DNA of 64,000 bases from the NCBI GenBank assembly GCA_963838835.1, contig CAWITA010000024.1:180247-244246 (forward strand). The letters are read 5' to 3'. Both the position numbers and the translations under genes were made by a program. This stretch comes from Bog-473 sp963838835. Its GTDB lineage: Bacteria > Actinomycetota > Acidimicrobiia > Acidimicrobiales > RAAP-2. The notes under the pieces were generated by a model that saw nothing but the letters and a program-made list of their open reading frames with translations, did not search any database and was not told where the DNA came from. The number at the start of each line of letters is the position of its first letter. Within the stretch, counting starts at the first letter, position 1. This document shows, one piece after another, positions 1-8,494 of the stretch.

Positions 1-909
1 CACGTAATCGAAGAATTCATTGGCCTCGTCAGGGCAAGCCGCCACCCATAGGGCTTGGATCGTGAAGGAAGCGTCCCGCACCCACGAGTAGCGGTAGTCC
101 CAGTTTCGGGTACCGCCGACCACCTCGGGCAGCGAAGTGGTGGCCGCCGCGCAGATCGCACCCGTGGGCTCGAACGACAGTGCCTGGAGGACCCGTCCGC
201 TGTGGTGCACCAGGTCTCGCCACGGACCAACGTAGGCCTGGTGGAGTTCCGACCACGACTCCCACGCCGACACGGTGTCTTCGAGCCTTGCGCCGATCTC
301 GGATTGGTTCCAGACCCTGGCTGCGTCCCTCGCGGCCTGCGTCGCGTGGTGCAGAGCGAAGCCAGCGCTCTCGCCGCGGCGGAGCTGCAGCTTGCCCGAT
401 ACCATCGACTGGTCGACGGTCAGGGAGATGGGACAAGAGAGGACCAGCACATCGGCGCCCCCGAACGCGGTCACTCCACCATCGACGACGTCGAAGAGGG
501 GATGGACCAGCCCGTACTCGGGGCGTGGGACGCACTCCAGGCACAACTCGACTTCTCCTTCCGTGCACGTCGCACGCCGAAGAAGAAGGTGCGGTGCACC
601 CTTGCCGAGCTCATGGCCGCGGTTGCCCTCGCCCATGGCTAGGGCGTCGGTGACGACGACCGTGCCCGTCGGCGTGCGGGAGGTGGTCTCCAACACCATG
701 GTGCGGTCCAGGTACCGGCGGGTCACTTGTGTGGCGCCCAGGGCCTGGATCGCCCAGTGGCCCGCGGCGTCACCGAGAAGGCGACCGAAGATCGAGGGGC
801 TGTCGAAGCGCGGGAAGCACAGCCAGTCGATCGATCCGTCCCTGCTCAGCAGGGCTGCGCTGTGTCGATCCGAAAGAAGGGCATAGTCGGCTATAGGGGT
901 CGCGCTCAT
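1..909 (-). CDS. Glycoside hydrolase family 15 protein (glucoamylase/trehalase-like), C-terminus off the window
   Basis: The reverse strand is open for 303 codons from an ATG at 909 to the window edge. An AAGGA ribosome site lies just upstream of the ATG. The N-terminus (IADYALLSDRHSAALLSRDG, then SIDWLCFPRFDSPSIFGRLL) is the typical start of actinobacterial GH15 proteins. The GGTRNWDYRYSWVRDA segment, about residues 267-282, is the conserved catalytic-domain entry of GH15. Members hydrolyse alpha-1,4/1,6-glucans or trehalose in the cytoplasm. The catalytic glutamates lie beyond the edge, so substrate cannot be judged. No signal peptide is visible. Confidence 0.9.
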   Translation of the reverse strand, partial: MSATPIADYALLSDRHSAALLSRDGSIDWLCFPRFDSPSIFGRLLGDAAGHWAIQALGATQVTRRYLDRTMVLETTSRTPTGTVVVTDALAMGEGNRGHELGKGAPHLLLRRATCTEGEVELCLECVPRPEYGLVHPLFDVVDGGVTAFGGADVLVLSCPISLTVDQSMVSGKLQLRRGESAGFALHHATQAARDAARVWNQSEIGARLEDTVSAWESWSELHQAYVGPWRDLVHHSGRVLQALSFEPTGAICAAATTSLPEVVGGTRNWDYRYSWVRDASFTIQALWVAACPDEANEFFDYV

Positions 910-1445
910 GTGAGTTCCTTTGGGCGTACGTCCGCGGGTTCGGGCCACAGCAGTTCCTGACGCGTCGGCCCGGCTCCTTGTAGTCGGAGATGCGAGAGCT
1001 ATCAGCAGCGGGTAACCAGCCTACCTACCCCGTCGCTGCACCTCCGTGCCGGCACCGCACTGCGATCGACGATCTCATCCATCGTCCGATGAGGTGGCGG
1101 ACTCAGAGATTTGCGGCGCGAGCTCGGAGCGACAATCAAGGGTGCCTTGCGATCCCGGCAGCAGACCCACCTTCTGGTTCAAGGAATCGGTGAGGCTCGC
1201 TGGCTCGGCGGGGCGGCACGGAGCAAGTCTCAGCACGCCGGTGCCTTGTGCGAGCCTGAGGCGTGAGGGGGTGTCAGCGCGTTACCCTCGAATCTCCGCG
1301 TCGGGAGTCAGTCCCCAAACCCGGCAGGGGAAGGGCATCAGTGACCGGACCTCACCCTCTCGCCGCTCTCTGCGAGCCGGTGGGTCGGCGTGGTGATGCT
1401 CCGGCCTGTAGTTGTGAGTACCGTGACCCTCGGGAGGTATCAGTC
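910..1445. other. Intergenic stretch, no gene recognised
   Basis: These 536 bases separate the divergent GH15 gene and the F420-reductase-like gene. Open frames here have no ribosome site or recognisable protein content. Promoters for both genes presumably lie here, but no convincing -35/-10 pair was identified. Confidence 0.5.
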
Positions 1446-2081
1446 ATGACCACTGCGATCATCGGCACCGGAAGAATCGGATCGGTCATCGCTCGCCAGC
1501 TTGCGTCGGGCGGCGAGACTCTGAAGCTCTCGAGCGCCGACAAGGCGCCGGCACGAAGGCTAGCTGGAGAGATCGGTCAGGCCGCTGTCGTCGCCGTCGA
1601 CAACCGCGACGCGTTGCAGGGCGCCGATGCCGTCGTCCTAGCGTTGCGTTTCGTGGTACTGCAGAGCGTCGTGGACGAGATCGCTGACCTGCTAACCGAC
1701 AAGCTCCTGGTCGTTCCGAGCAACCCGTTCAGCACCGACGCAGGGGGCAACGTCTCACGTGTCTTGCCGAAAGGGCAATCCTCCGGCGAGGCCATTGCCG
1801 GATGGTTGCCCGAGGGAGCGCGCTTGGCCATGGCCTTCGGAACCCTCTCGGCCGACCTCTTCGAGTCCTCTAGCAACCGGTCACCGGAGCTGGCGGTCCT
1901 CTTCTACGCGTCGAACGACGATCGCGCGGGCGAGGAAGTCGAGCGCTTGATCCGAACGGCCGGCTTCGAGCCGGTGAAGGTCGGCGAGCTCGACCAGTCG
2001 AGTCGACTCGAGGTGGGCGGCGACCTTCACGATCTCGTAGTCGGGTTCGCAGAGGCGCGGTCATTGATCGGCGAGGTCTGA
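1446..2081 (+). CDS. NADPH:F420 reductase-like Rossmann protein
   Basis: A 211-residue protein starting at the ATG at 1446, preceded by GGGAGG about ten bases upstream. The longer upstream frame lacks support. The N-terminal MTTAIIGTGRIGSVIARQL carries the GxGxxG dinucleotide-binding loop of the F420-dependent NADP oxidoreductase family (PF03807-like). Family members pass hydride between NADPH and coenzyme F420 or act as uncharacterised NADP-binding oxidoreductases. Length fits the family (about 200-225). It stands alone, convergent with the NTF2-like operon. Whether it truly uses F420 is inference; the luciferase-like monooxygenase at 35.9 kb could use F420. Confidence 0.75.
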   Translation: MTTAIIGTGRIGSVIARQLASGGETLKLSSADKAPARRLAGEIGQAAVVAVDNRDALQGADAVVLALRFVVLQSVVDEIADLLTDKLLVVPSNPFSTDAGGNVSRVLPKGQSSGEAIAGWLPEGARLAMAFGTLSADLFESSSNRSPELAVLFYASNDDRAGEEVERLIRTAGFEPVKVGELDQSSRLEVGGDLHDLVVGFAEARSLIGEV

Positions 2082-2236
2082 TCGCTTCGCCTCCTGGCCG
2101 GGGGCAGCTGAAGCGTCCAAGAACGAACTTGGAAGACTCCTGGGCCGGCGGGTGCATGCGCTTTCTTCTTGCAATCGCGAGGTTCGCAGCGTCCGGAAAT
2201 GCGCTCTGCCGCTCTCAACGAGCAGCGAGGTCGCGC

Positions 2237-3070
2237 TTAGTTCACGGAGTCAGCCGGAGCTTCGACATCGTCGTAGATCCGCGCAGCAGACAGGAGCCCG
2301 TCTGCATCTCGTTCGAAGACTGCGATGCCAGCTTGTGGCTGCAACGAGTGGCGACCCCAGCGAATAAGGTTGTACTCGAGAGCGCAGTGCCGTTCATCAT
2401 CGGTTACGCAGCAGCACTCGAGTTCGATGCCGCCGCCAGCGCTGAAGCACTTGCTGTAGTACGCGTGAAGTTCGCGAGCTCCTTGGTGCGACGCGTTGGG
2501 TCCGATGGGCTCTCGGAGATAGCCGGTTGGGCTGAAAGTCTGCACGGTGGCCTCAATATCGCCGGCGCCCAGGGCCACAAGATGGCGGCCCACCACGCCT
2601 TCAGGACAATCGTCTCGCTTGCCGACGATTGGTGGTCGCACATGGTGCCGACCGTCCACAGGCCATTGGCTGCAGTACGTCCTGAATTGTACTGACCGGT
2701 CGTTGGGGGACTCGGCCACCACGGCGATGGGCCAGTAAGTCTCCTGCCCTTTGTCGTCCAGGTGTGCCAGCAACTCGACGACAGCCCGTGTGCCGACACT
2801 GGTCGATGCAATGTTCTCCGTGGTCGCGTGGAGCCCGGTGAGCCAGCTTCGGTTTTTCCTGACAAAGTCCCGCAGTCTTCTATGGCCTTGGATCGTGCCA
2901 GCACGGGGGTCTTCAATCACGATGGTGCCGGGCCAGACCGTCTCGAGTGCCCTGGAGTCGCCCTCCTCCAGAGCTCCCAAGTATTGCGTAACCGGATCAG
3001 TCCGACCTGCAACTTGGGAATCTCTGCGTGCTAGTTCTGTCGCAGCGACAAAGTCCGGGAACCAGGGCAT
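2237..3070 (-). CDS. NTF2/SnoaL-like protein with two tandem domains
   Basis: A 277-residue protein with GGAGG five bases before the ATG. Two NTF2-like (SnoaL-type) segments are apparent: about residues 25-140, opening with DPVTQYLGALEEGDSRALET, and about 150-270, opening with VVGRHLVALGAGDIEATVQT. Each begins with the helix typical of a cone-shaped alpha+beta barrel. Such folds act as small isomerases, cyclases, hydrolases or binding proteins, so no reaction can be assigned. It is the last gene of a minus-strand run with two redoxin paralogues and a VOC protein, suggesting a shared small-molecule pathway. Confidence 0.7.
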   Translation of the reverse strand: MPWFPDFVAATELARRDSQVAGRTDPVTQYLGALEEGDSRALETVWPGTIVIEDPRAGTIQGHRRLRDFVRKNRSWLTGLHATTENIASTSVGTRAVVELLAHLDDKGQETYWPIAVVAESPNDRSVQFRTYCSQWPVDGRHHVRPPIVGKRDDCPEGVVGRHLVALGAGDIEATVQTFSPTGYLREPIGPNASHQGARELHAYYSKCFSAGGGIELECCCVTDDERHCALEYNLIRWGRHSLQPQAGIAVFERDADGLLSAARIYDDVEAPADSVN

Positions 3071-3188
3071 TTCGACCTCCAGTTTTGACGCTGATCAGGG
3101 TACGGCAGTCGTCACCACGCCTGCGACCACCTCCTCGTTCCCTCCGGCTCCTGGCGCCGCCAGTCAGCGCCGGCATATCCACGTGCGG

Positions 3189-3788
3189 CTATGACTCATA
3201 CGAGGTCGGCATGGATTGGGACCGCTTGTCCCATCCGTGGAACTTCGAGTAATCGCCTTTGTCCCAGGCCTCGCGTAGCCCAGGCGTGCTCAGGTCCCAG
3301 TCGGGGCGGATCTCGCTCGACGCCTCGGCGAGGTCGCGCCACAAGTCGTCGAAGGAGGGGCGTCCCCAGAACCAGTACCCGTTGTAGATGCGGTGGATCA
3401 CCAACCCGGGTTTGAGGACCAGGGTATGGGGGATCATCGGGTCGTGCTCGGGGTCGGTGTACTCCTGGATGTCGAGGTCGCGCTGGACCGTCCGGCCGGG
3501 GTCCGAGAGAAAGGTCCATTGGGCTCCGACCGAAGCCCGGAACTCTTGGAGGGTGTGATGGTCGTCGGTGGCGATGGTGACGATCTGGGTGTAGGCCACG
3601 GCGATCTTGGACTGGTTCGCGGCGAGCTCGAGGTGCTGTTGGTGCTCCTTTGGGCAGTAGTTGCCCCGGGCCAGTGTCAAGATGAGCGGGTCATCGCCTT
3701 GGAGCTCGCACAGCTTGCGCACCGTATTGGTGTGATCCGGCAGGGCGTAGTCGGGAAAGGTCCCGCCGGGTCTGATGTCGGATCGCAT
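3189..3788 (-). CDS. Peroxiredoxin-like (AhpC/TSA-type) redoxin with candidate active-site Cys
   Basis: A 199-residue thioredoxin-fold protein; GAGAGG precedes the ATG. Residues 1-30 (GGTFPDYALPDHTNTVRKL) match the strand that opens AhpC/TSA proteins. The segment LARGNYCPKEHQQH, about residues 40-53, places a cysteine where a peroxidatic or redox Cys is expected. The FLSDPGRTVQRDLDIQEYTD region resembles the conserved peroxiredoxin core. A close paralogue at 4441-5061 replaces this Cys. A reductase or peroxidase role is inferred from fold only. Confidence 0.75.
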   Translation of the reverse strand: MRSDIRPGGTFPDYALPDHTNTVRKLCELQGDDPLILTLARGNYCPKEHQQHLELAANQSKIAVAYTQIVTIATDDHHTLQEFRASVGAQWTFLSDPGRTVQRDLDIQEYTDPEHDPMIPHTLVLKPGLVIHRIYNGYWFWGRPSFDDLWRDLAEASSEIRPDWDLSTPGLREAWDKGDYSKFHGWDKRSQSMPTSYES

Positions 3789-3927
3789 GGATCAACGCCT
3801 CTCTCTCACCGTCGGCGGCGGCTGGTCGCGATCTGGGGATCGGACAGACCAGCAAACGCCGATGTGCAGGATCACAGGCAGCGAGCGTCGACCGTCACCG
3901 TCCTGAAGGCATCGCAAGTGACGCCGT

Positions 3928-4392
3928 TCATTCGGACACCGCGCCCGGCGTACCCGATGGCCAGTGGGGGGGCGTCCAGTCGCCAGTTGGATCGGTGGTT
4001 TGGCCCACCTCGATCAGATAACCATCGGGATCGCGGATGTAGCAGCGGATCTCGTATTGGTGCTCTTTGGGCGGCGTCAGGAAATGCGCACCTCGGGCGC
4101 TCCATTCGGCGTACACCGCCTGGATGTCTTTCACTCGAATGTTCAGGAAGCTGCTGACCCGGTCAGGGTCGCCTGGCGTCTCCAGGGTGACCGTCGGCTT
4201 GTCGTCGGTCGGATCTCCGCCGACATTTATTATGATCCAACTGTTGGCGAGTTGGACATAAGTTGGCTCTGGGGAAAAGACCACCGTGCCCCCCAGTACC
4301 TCGGTGTAGAAGCGCGTGGAGCGCTCGACGTCGTCCGAGACGATGAAGTGGGCCAGGACAATGTCCTCTGGCGGCAGTTTGTTTCCGGTCAT
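3928..4392 (-). CDS. VOC-family (glyoxalase/bleomycin-resistance-like) protein
   Basis: A 154-residue protein with GGAGG seven bases before its ATG. It has the betaalphabetabetabeta pattern of one VOC domain pair: LAHFIVSDDVERSTRFYTEV near the N-terminus and YIRDPDGYLIEVGQTTD near the C-terminus, with candidate metal ligands H14 and E127. VOC enzymes include lyases, dioxygenases and isomerases using a divalent metal. It lies between two redoxin paralogues on the same strand (gaps 48 and 139 bases), so it probably acts on the same unknown substrate. Confidence 0.8.
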   Translation of the reverse strand: MTGNKLPPEDIVLAHFIVSDDVERSTRFYTEVLGGTVVFSPEPTYVQLANSWIIINVGGDPTDDKPTVTLETPGDPDRVSSFLNIRVKDIQAVYAEWSARGAHFLTPPKEHQYEIRCYIRDPDGYLIEVGQTTDPTGDWTPPHWPSGTPGAVSE

Positions 4393-4440
4393 CTGGCACC
4401 TCCACAGGTTGAGTCTGATACCCCGCTTACCATGGGACAG

Positions 4441-5061
4441 CTAGAGGTCGCCACGTTTGATCCCGATAGTTCTGCCTTCAGTGAAGCGGATCGGTGGGTC
4501 GAGCGTGTCGACGAGAAACATCTCGCGATCTCCACGATCCCAGGCCTCGCGGACGCCTGGCGCGCCCAAATCATAATCCGGACGGATCTTTTGTAGTAGT
4601 GCGCGCAGATCCACGTGCAACTCGTGCATTGTCGGTCGGCCCCAGTACCAGTAGCCGTTGTAAATGCTGAAGATCCGAAGTCCCGGCTCTAAGATGAAGG
4701 TGTGAGGAATCATCGGATTGTGAGGATCCGTGAACTCTTCGATGTCAAGGTCCTGTTGCACGGTCCTTTCGGGATCACCTAGAAACGGCCACGGGGCGCC
4801 GAGAGAGTCGCGGAACTCGTTGAGGTTGACCGGGTTGTCCGTGCAGATGACGACTAACCGCGTGTATGCGACGCGGAACTCCGGGTAACTCTCCACCAGA
4901 TTCCGAAGGAAACGATGCTCCTTGGGGTCATACGATCCTCGTGACAGGTGGAGGACCATCGGGTTACCGCCTTGGAGCTCAGAAAGCCTCTGAAGGACCC
5001 CAGCTTGGTCCTCCAGCTGGTAGTCGGGAAACGTGGCTCCAACCACGATGTCGTTTCGCAA
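4441..5061 (-). CDS. Redoxin paralogue lacking the candidate active-site Cys
   Basis: A TTG at 5061 with AGGGGG just upstream gives LRNDIVVGATFPDY, aligning end to end with MRSDIRPGGTFPDY of the protein at 3189-3788. An upstream TTG at 5094 is the alternative start. The two are clearly similar: GYWYWGRPTMHELHVDL versus GYWFWGRPSFDDLWRDL, and TVQQDLDIEEFTDP versus TVQRDLDIQEYTDP. The position of the paralogue's Cys reads RGSYDPKEHR, with Asp in place of Cys. The protein is therefore unlikely to be a classical peroxidase and may be a partner or binding subunit of its sister. It is first in the four-gene run. Confidence 0.72.
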   Translation of the reverse strand: MRNDIVVGATFPDYQLEDQAGVLQRLSELQGGNPMVLHLSRGSYDPKEHRFLRNLVESYPEFRVAYTRLVVICTDNPVNLNEFRDSLGAPWPFLGDPERTVQQDLDIEEFTDPHNPMIPHTFILEPGLRIFSIYNGYWYWGRPTMHELHVDLRALLQKIRPDYDLGAPGVREAWDRGDREMFLVDTLDPPIRFTEGRTIGIKRGDL

Positions 5062-5094
5062 TCTATTGCCCCCTAGATCATTGGGTCCTTGCAA

Positions 5095-5621
5095 GAGTCA
5101 GTCGATTCAACCAGACGCCAGGGAGCACTGCGGACCTGAGTCCAACCTCACGCCCCAGGCCAAGGTAGAGGCGCTGAGAAGGAGTTGTCCATCCCTTCGG
5201 TCGAGTCGGGTGAGCGATGGCCCTCGCGACAGCCAAACCGTCGGTGGCGGCTCGAGTCGGGCCCGGCCCTCGATGCGGTAGCGCTGGAGCAGTTTGTCGC
5301 CAGTTCCGACTTACCGCCCTTGCCGGTTCGACGGTGGACACCCGGTCCGCAAGTGTCGATCAGGAACTGGTCCTTGTCCATAGGAGACCCATTCGACCCG
5401 GTGTCTCCTATGCCTTGACACCCCCGGGCCAGGTGTGGCCGATCACCTGAACTCACATGCCGGTCTGCGTGATCCGTTCTGGCGACCGGAGGAGTAGCCG
5501 CTCTGCTTCTCGAGCGCGGCGGGACGGCGACGATCAGGTCGATAGTGTCGCCAGCCTGTCCGCCGATGGGAGCGCTGATTCCTTGTTACTGTCGGATTTG
5601 GGCGTACGTGACAGTGCGAGC
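5095..5621. other. Intergenic stretch, no gene recognised
   Basis: Between the redoxin operon start and the hydrolase remnant. Several open frames exist on both strands, but none has a good ribosome site or recognisable motifs. The redoxin operon promoter should lie here. Confidence 0.4.
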
Positions 5622-5790
5622 TCAGCAGGAGCTCGCTGCCTCCCGAATCACATCGAGCACGACGTCCGGATGAGAGAGCATGGGAACGTGGCCACCGAGG
5701 ATCTCAGTGGTCTTCGCATTCATCTCGTGTCGGCGCCGATGCGGGATAGCGAACGCCTGCCGATTCATCTCACGCGAAAAATAACTCACG
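5622..5790 (-). pseudogene. Remnant of an alpha/beta-hydrolase C-terminus
   Basis: The reverse strand encodes MNRQAFAIPHRRRHEMNA followed by KTTEILGGHVPMLSHPDVVL and DVIREAASS, then a stop. This resembles the last 50 residues of EstC-like alpha/beta hydrolases, where a product-side Asp segment is followed by GSH-(A/V)-x-x-SHP and a helix ending in IREAA. The GGHVPMLSHP stretch carries the catalytic His. No N-terminal half with a nucleophile Ser is present; upstream lies the end of the panE-like gene in another frame. It looks like a decayed leftover. Confidence 0.45.
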
Positions 5791-6693
5791 TCGGCGTACG
5801 ATGGCACAGAGGGTCTCGTTGTACGGGGCCGCGAGTCCCAGCTCATGACTCAAAGTCACGACCTGTCCGTTAATGGCGTCTATCTCTGAGCGTCGTCGCG
5901 CGAGATGGTCGAGGCGCATCGACGGGCTTGCGTTTGGAATGGTGGCGGCGAACTCGGACACGTAGCGCAGTGGGTCGTCGAAGGGAAACTCGATACCCTT
6001 CGCAACGCCGAGATCGTAGGCCTCCGCCGTGCAACCAAGTGCAACCTTCGAGGCCTCCGGGTCTGCCATCAGCTCGCCTACAGTGACGTCGAACACCGCA
6101 CATGGTGCGCTGAGTGTCACGTTGCAGAGGAATTTCTCCCAAATCATGACGCTCACGTCTGCGAAGGCCCGAACGTTGAATCCGGCGTCGAGCCAGAGTC
6201 GCTCGATTTGTTGGACTCGCTCGGTCATGCCGCCGTTCATTTCGCCGATCCGGATGAGCCGCATCCCCTCGTGATGGACGTGGCCCGGTTCTGGAATCGA
6301 CGAACCAAATCCTTCGGCGATCCCGATGAGGATATGAGCTTCGGGGATATGGAGAGCGACCCGCTCACCGGCGCCAAGCCCATTCTGGAAGGCCATAACG
6401 ACGTTCCCGGGCTCGAGCAAAGGCGCGATCTGTGCTGCCACGTCTGCGACGGCCTCTGCTTTGGTGGCGATCACCCACACGTCGCAGGGTGCAGCGTCGA
6501 GCGGTGTGTGTCCGACATGAATGCCTTTGACTACGAAGCTACCGCTGGCGCTCGAGACTGAGAGTCCGGAGCTGGCGATGGCATCGAGGTGCTCTTGCCA
6601 GACGTCGATGGCCCATACTTCATGCCCGGCCTTGCCCAACCGGCCCGCGTAGACCGAGCCCATTGCACCCGTTCCGACGATTGCGACCTTCAT
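5770..6693 (-). CDS. panE: 2-dehydropantoate 2-reductase family protein
   Basis: A 307-residue protein from the ATG at 6693, with AAGGGAG just upstream. The frame is open further upstream without support. MKVAIVGTGAMGSVYAGRLG is the GxGxxG NADPH-binding start of ApbA/PanE. VWVIATKAEAVADVAAQI holds the conserved Lys, and FQNGLGAGE the conserved N-G-L motif. The C-terminal helical domain includes WEKFLCNVTLSAPCAVFDVT. PanE reduces ketopantoate to pantoate in CoA synthesis; many paralogues serve other 2-oxoacids, so the exact substrate is open. An inverted repeat upstream may regulate it. Confidence 0.82.
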   Translation of the reverse strand: MKVAIVGTGAMGSVYAGRLGKAGHEVWAIDVWQEHLDAIASSGLSVSSASGSFVVKGIHVGHTPLDAAPCDVWVIATKAEAVADVAAQIAPLLEPGNVVMAFQNGLGAGERVALHIPEAHILIGIAEGFGSSIPEPGHVHHEGMRLIRIGEMNGGMTERVQQIERLWLDAGFNVRAFADVSVMIWEKFLCNVTLSAPCAVFDVTVGELMADPEASKVALGCTAEAYDLGVAKGIEFPFDDPLRYVSEFAATIPNASPSMRLDHLARRRSEIDAINGQVVTLSHELGLAAPYNETLCAIVRRRELFFA

Positions 6694-6760
6694 GTCTCCC
6701 TTCCGAGAAGCTCCGCCAGCAACACCGAACTTTTCGCGACCGACCACGGAGGATTTCGCG

Positions 6761-6780
6761 GAGCGGATATTAGACCGCTC
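6761..6780 (-). promoter_or_regulatory. Inverted repeat upstream of the panE-like gene
   Basis: GAGCGG-N8-CCGCTC, read as GAGCGGATATTAGACCGCTC, is a perfect 6-base inverted repeat with an AT-rich centre. It lies 68-87 bases upstream of the panE-like start and fits a repressor operator overlapping a promoter. The cognate regulator is not identified. Confidence 0.4.
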
Positions 6781-7150
6781 TACCACAGGTTTATTCCCGG
6801 CAGAACTTTGGAGGGCTCGTCGACATCACCGAAAGCCGGGAGGTGCCACGGCACGACCAAGTGGAGGTCCTGTCGGCCGAGGTGGTCATCTGGTATCGAC
6901 CGATCACCTACCGCACCAGTGGGGCATTGCCCGGAATGGCGCAGGTCGGCCAAGCACTTGACCGTATCAAGTGCTTGCGGCCACCTCGCCGGACGAGGGT
7001 TATGAGGCGGCCGACAATCGGACGACTCTCACGATAACGACAAGCACGGCCAAGGTCAGGTAGGAACGAGTGAAAGAAGACCGACCGTTCGGGCGCGGGT
7101 CGTCCGTGGCGGCGACAGGTCTCGAGAGCGGGCATCGTCCAACGGTCTGG
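6781..7150. other. Intergenic stretch, no gene recognised
   Basis: Non-coding by eye. Short open frames on both strands lack ribosome sites and recognisable protein features. Confidence 0.4.
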
Positions 7151-8374
7151 TCAGGCGTCGACCAGGGCCACCGCCTTTAAGCGGTGGGCTTCGAGGTGCC
7201 GACGCGTCATGAGCAGAGCGGCGATCCCGTCACCCACCGCCGAACCCAGCTGCTTCGTCGACCCCGAACGCACGTCGCCGGCGGCAAAGACACCCGGCAT
7301 CGACGTCTCCATCGTGCTGCTGGTAACCAGGAATCCACCGACGTCCCGCCCCACCACGCGACCGAGGAATTCGGTGTTCGGTTGGAGACCGATGAAGACA
7401 AATACGGCGGCCGCAGGAAAGCGCTGGGTGTCGCCACTGCCGCGGTCGCGAGCCACGACGGCGGAGAACCTGCCTCGCTCACCCTCCAGCGCCACGATGT
7501 CCATACCGGTATGGATCGTGAACTGGGGATCGGAGCGGACGCGTTCTTGGAGAACAGGTGAGGCAGAGAGGTCGGAGCGTGCGAGTACTCGCACCCGTTC
7601 GGCGAACTCGGACAGATGCAGTCCCTCCTCCAAGGCCGAGTTGCCCCCACCGATAACGACGACCTCATCGGCCCCCCTGTAGAAGGGACCATCACAGGTG
7701 GCGCAGAAATGAACGCCAGCGCCGATGAGCTCGTCCTCACCCGGAACCTTGAGGCGGCGATACTTCGTACCGGTGGCGACGACCACTGCGGAAGAGCTGA
7801 GCTGCTGCCCAGTGGACAGTGACGTGACCAAGTTCTCACCATCGGTCTCGAGCGTGGAGACCGACACGGCCGAGAGGAGTTCGACGCCGTAGCGGCGAGC
7901 TTGGGTCACGAACCGCTCGGCCAGCTCGGCTCCGGATATTCCCTCGGGGAACCCCGGATAGTTGTCGATTCGGTCGCTGATGCCGGCCTGGCCACCCAGG
8001 GCACCGGCGTCGACGACGATGGCATCAATGCCTTCTCGAGCGGCGTAGATCGCGGCCGCCAATCCGGCTGGCCCGCCGCCCACGATGACGAGATCGTAGG
8101 CCGAGCGATCAGTCTCCAGGGTAAGGCCGATGCGAGTGGCCAAGTCTTCGTCGCTTGGATTCACCTCGTGCGTTCCATCGGCGTAAACGACGGTGGGGAT
8201 GATCTGGCCTCCGTTCTGCAGGGCCTTAAGACGCTCGATACCCTCCGGGTTCTCGTCGATGTCGACCGGGTCATAGGGGACCCGATGAGAGGTCAGAAAC
8301 TTCTTCACTCGCTTGCAGTGGGGGCACCAAGGGGCCCCGTAGACGGTGAGGGTGGGGCCACGGGAGGAAGTCAT
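7151..8374 (-). CDS. trxB: Glutaredoxin-thioredoxin reductase fusion (FAD, NADPH)
   Basis: A 407-residue flavoprotein. Residues 8-80 form a glutaredoxin/NrdH-like domain (TVYGAPWCPHCKRVKKFL, redox motif CPHC). Residues 93-400 are a thioredoxin reductase-like domain with FAD loop VIVGGGPAGLAAAIYA, redox centre FCATCDGPF, NADPH loop VIGGGNSALEEGLHL and C-terminal FAD motif GVFAAGDVR. Free-standing TrxB is about 310-330 residues; the extra N-terminus makes a self-contained electron chain from NADPH to a thiol substrate. It lies among other redox genes (flavin monooxygenase, OsmC protein) on the same strand. Confidence 0.93.
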   Translation of the reverse strand: MTSSRGPTLTVYGAPWCPHCKRVKKFLTSHRVPYDPVDIDENPEGIERLKALQNGGQIIPTVVYADGTHEVNPSDEDLATRIGLTLETDRSAYDLVIVGGGPAGLAAAIYAAREGIDAIVVDAGALGGQAGISDRIDNYPGFPEGISGAELAERFVTQARRYGVELLSAVSVSTLETDGENLVTSLSTGQQLSSSAVVVATGTKYRRLKVPGEDELIGAGVHFCATCDGPFYRGADEVVVIGGGNSALEEGLHLSEFAERVRVLARSDLSASPVLQERVRSDPQFTIHTGMDIVALEGERGRFSAVVARDRGSGDTQRFPAAAVFVFIGLQPNTEFLGRVVGRDVGGFLVTSSTMETSMPGVFAAGDVRSGSTKQLGSAVGDGIAALLMTRRHLEAHRLKAVALVDA

Positions 8375-8494
8375 CGCCTGACTCTAAACGTTGCCGTCAC
8401 GTCCTCCGCGCTCACGTGTCGGTTGATGTCACTTCATCCCCAGCGGCCTTGGCGAAAGAGCGCTTGCGGTCCGCGCTGCGCCTCGGCGTCGGCG

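Noticed and set aside
5300..5420. GGTTCGA-containing stretch considered as a tRNA
   Set aside because: No acceptor stem, anticodon arm or CCA-compatible folding could be drawn around it.
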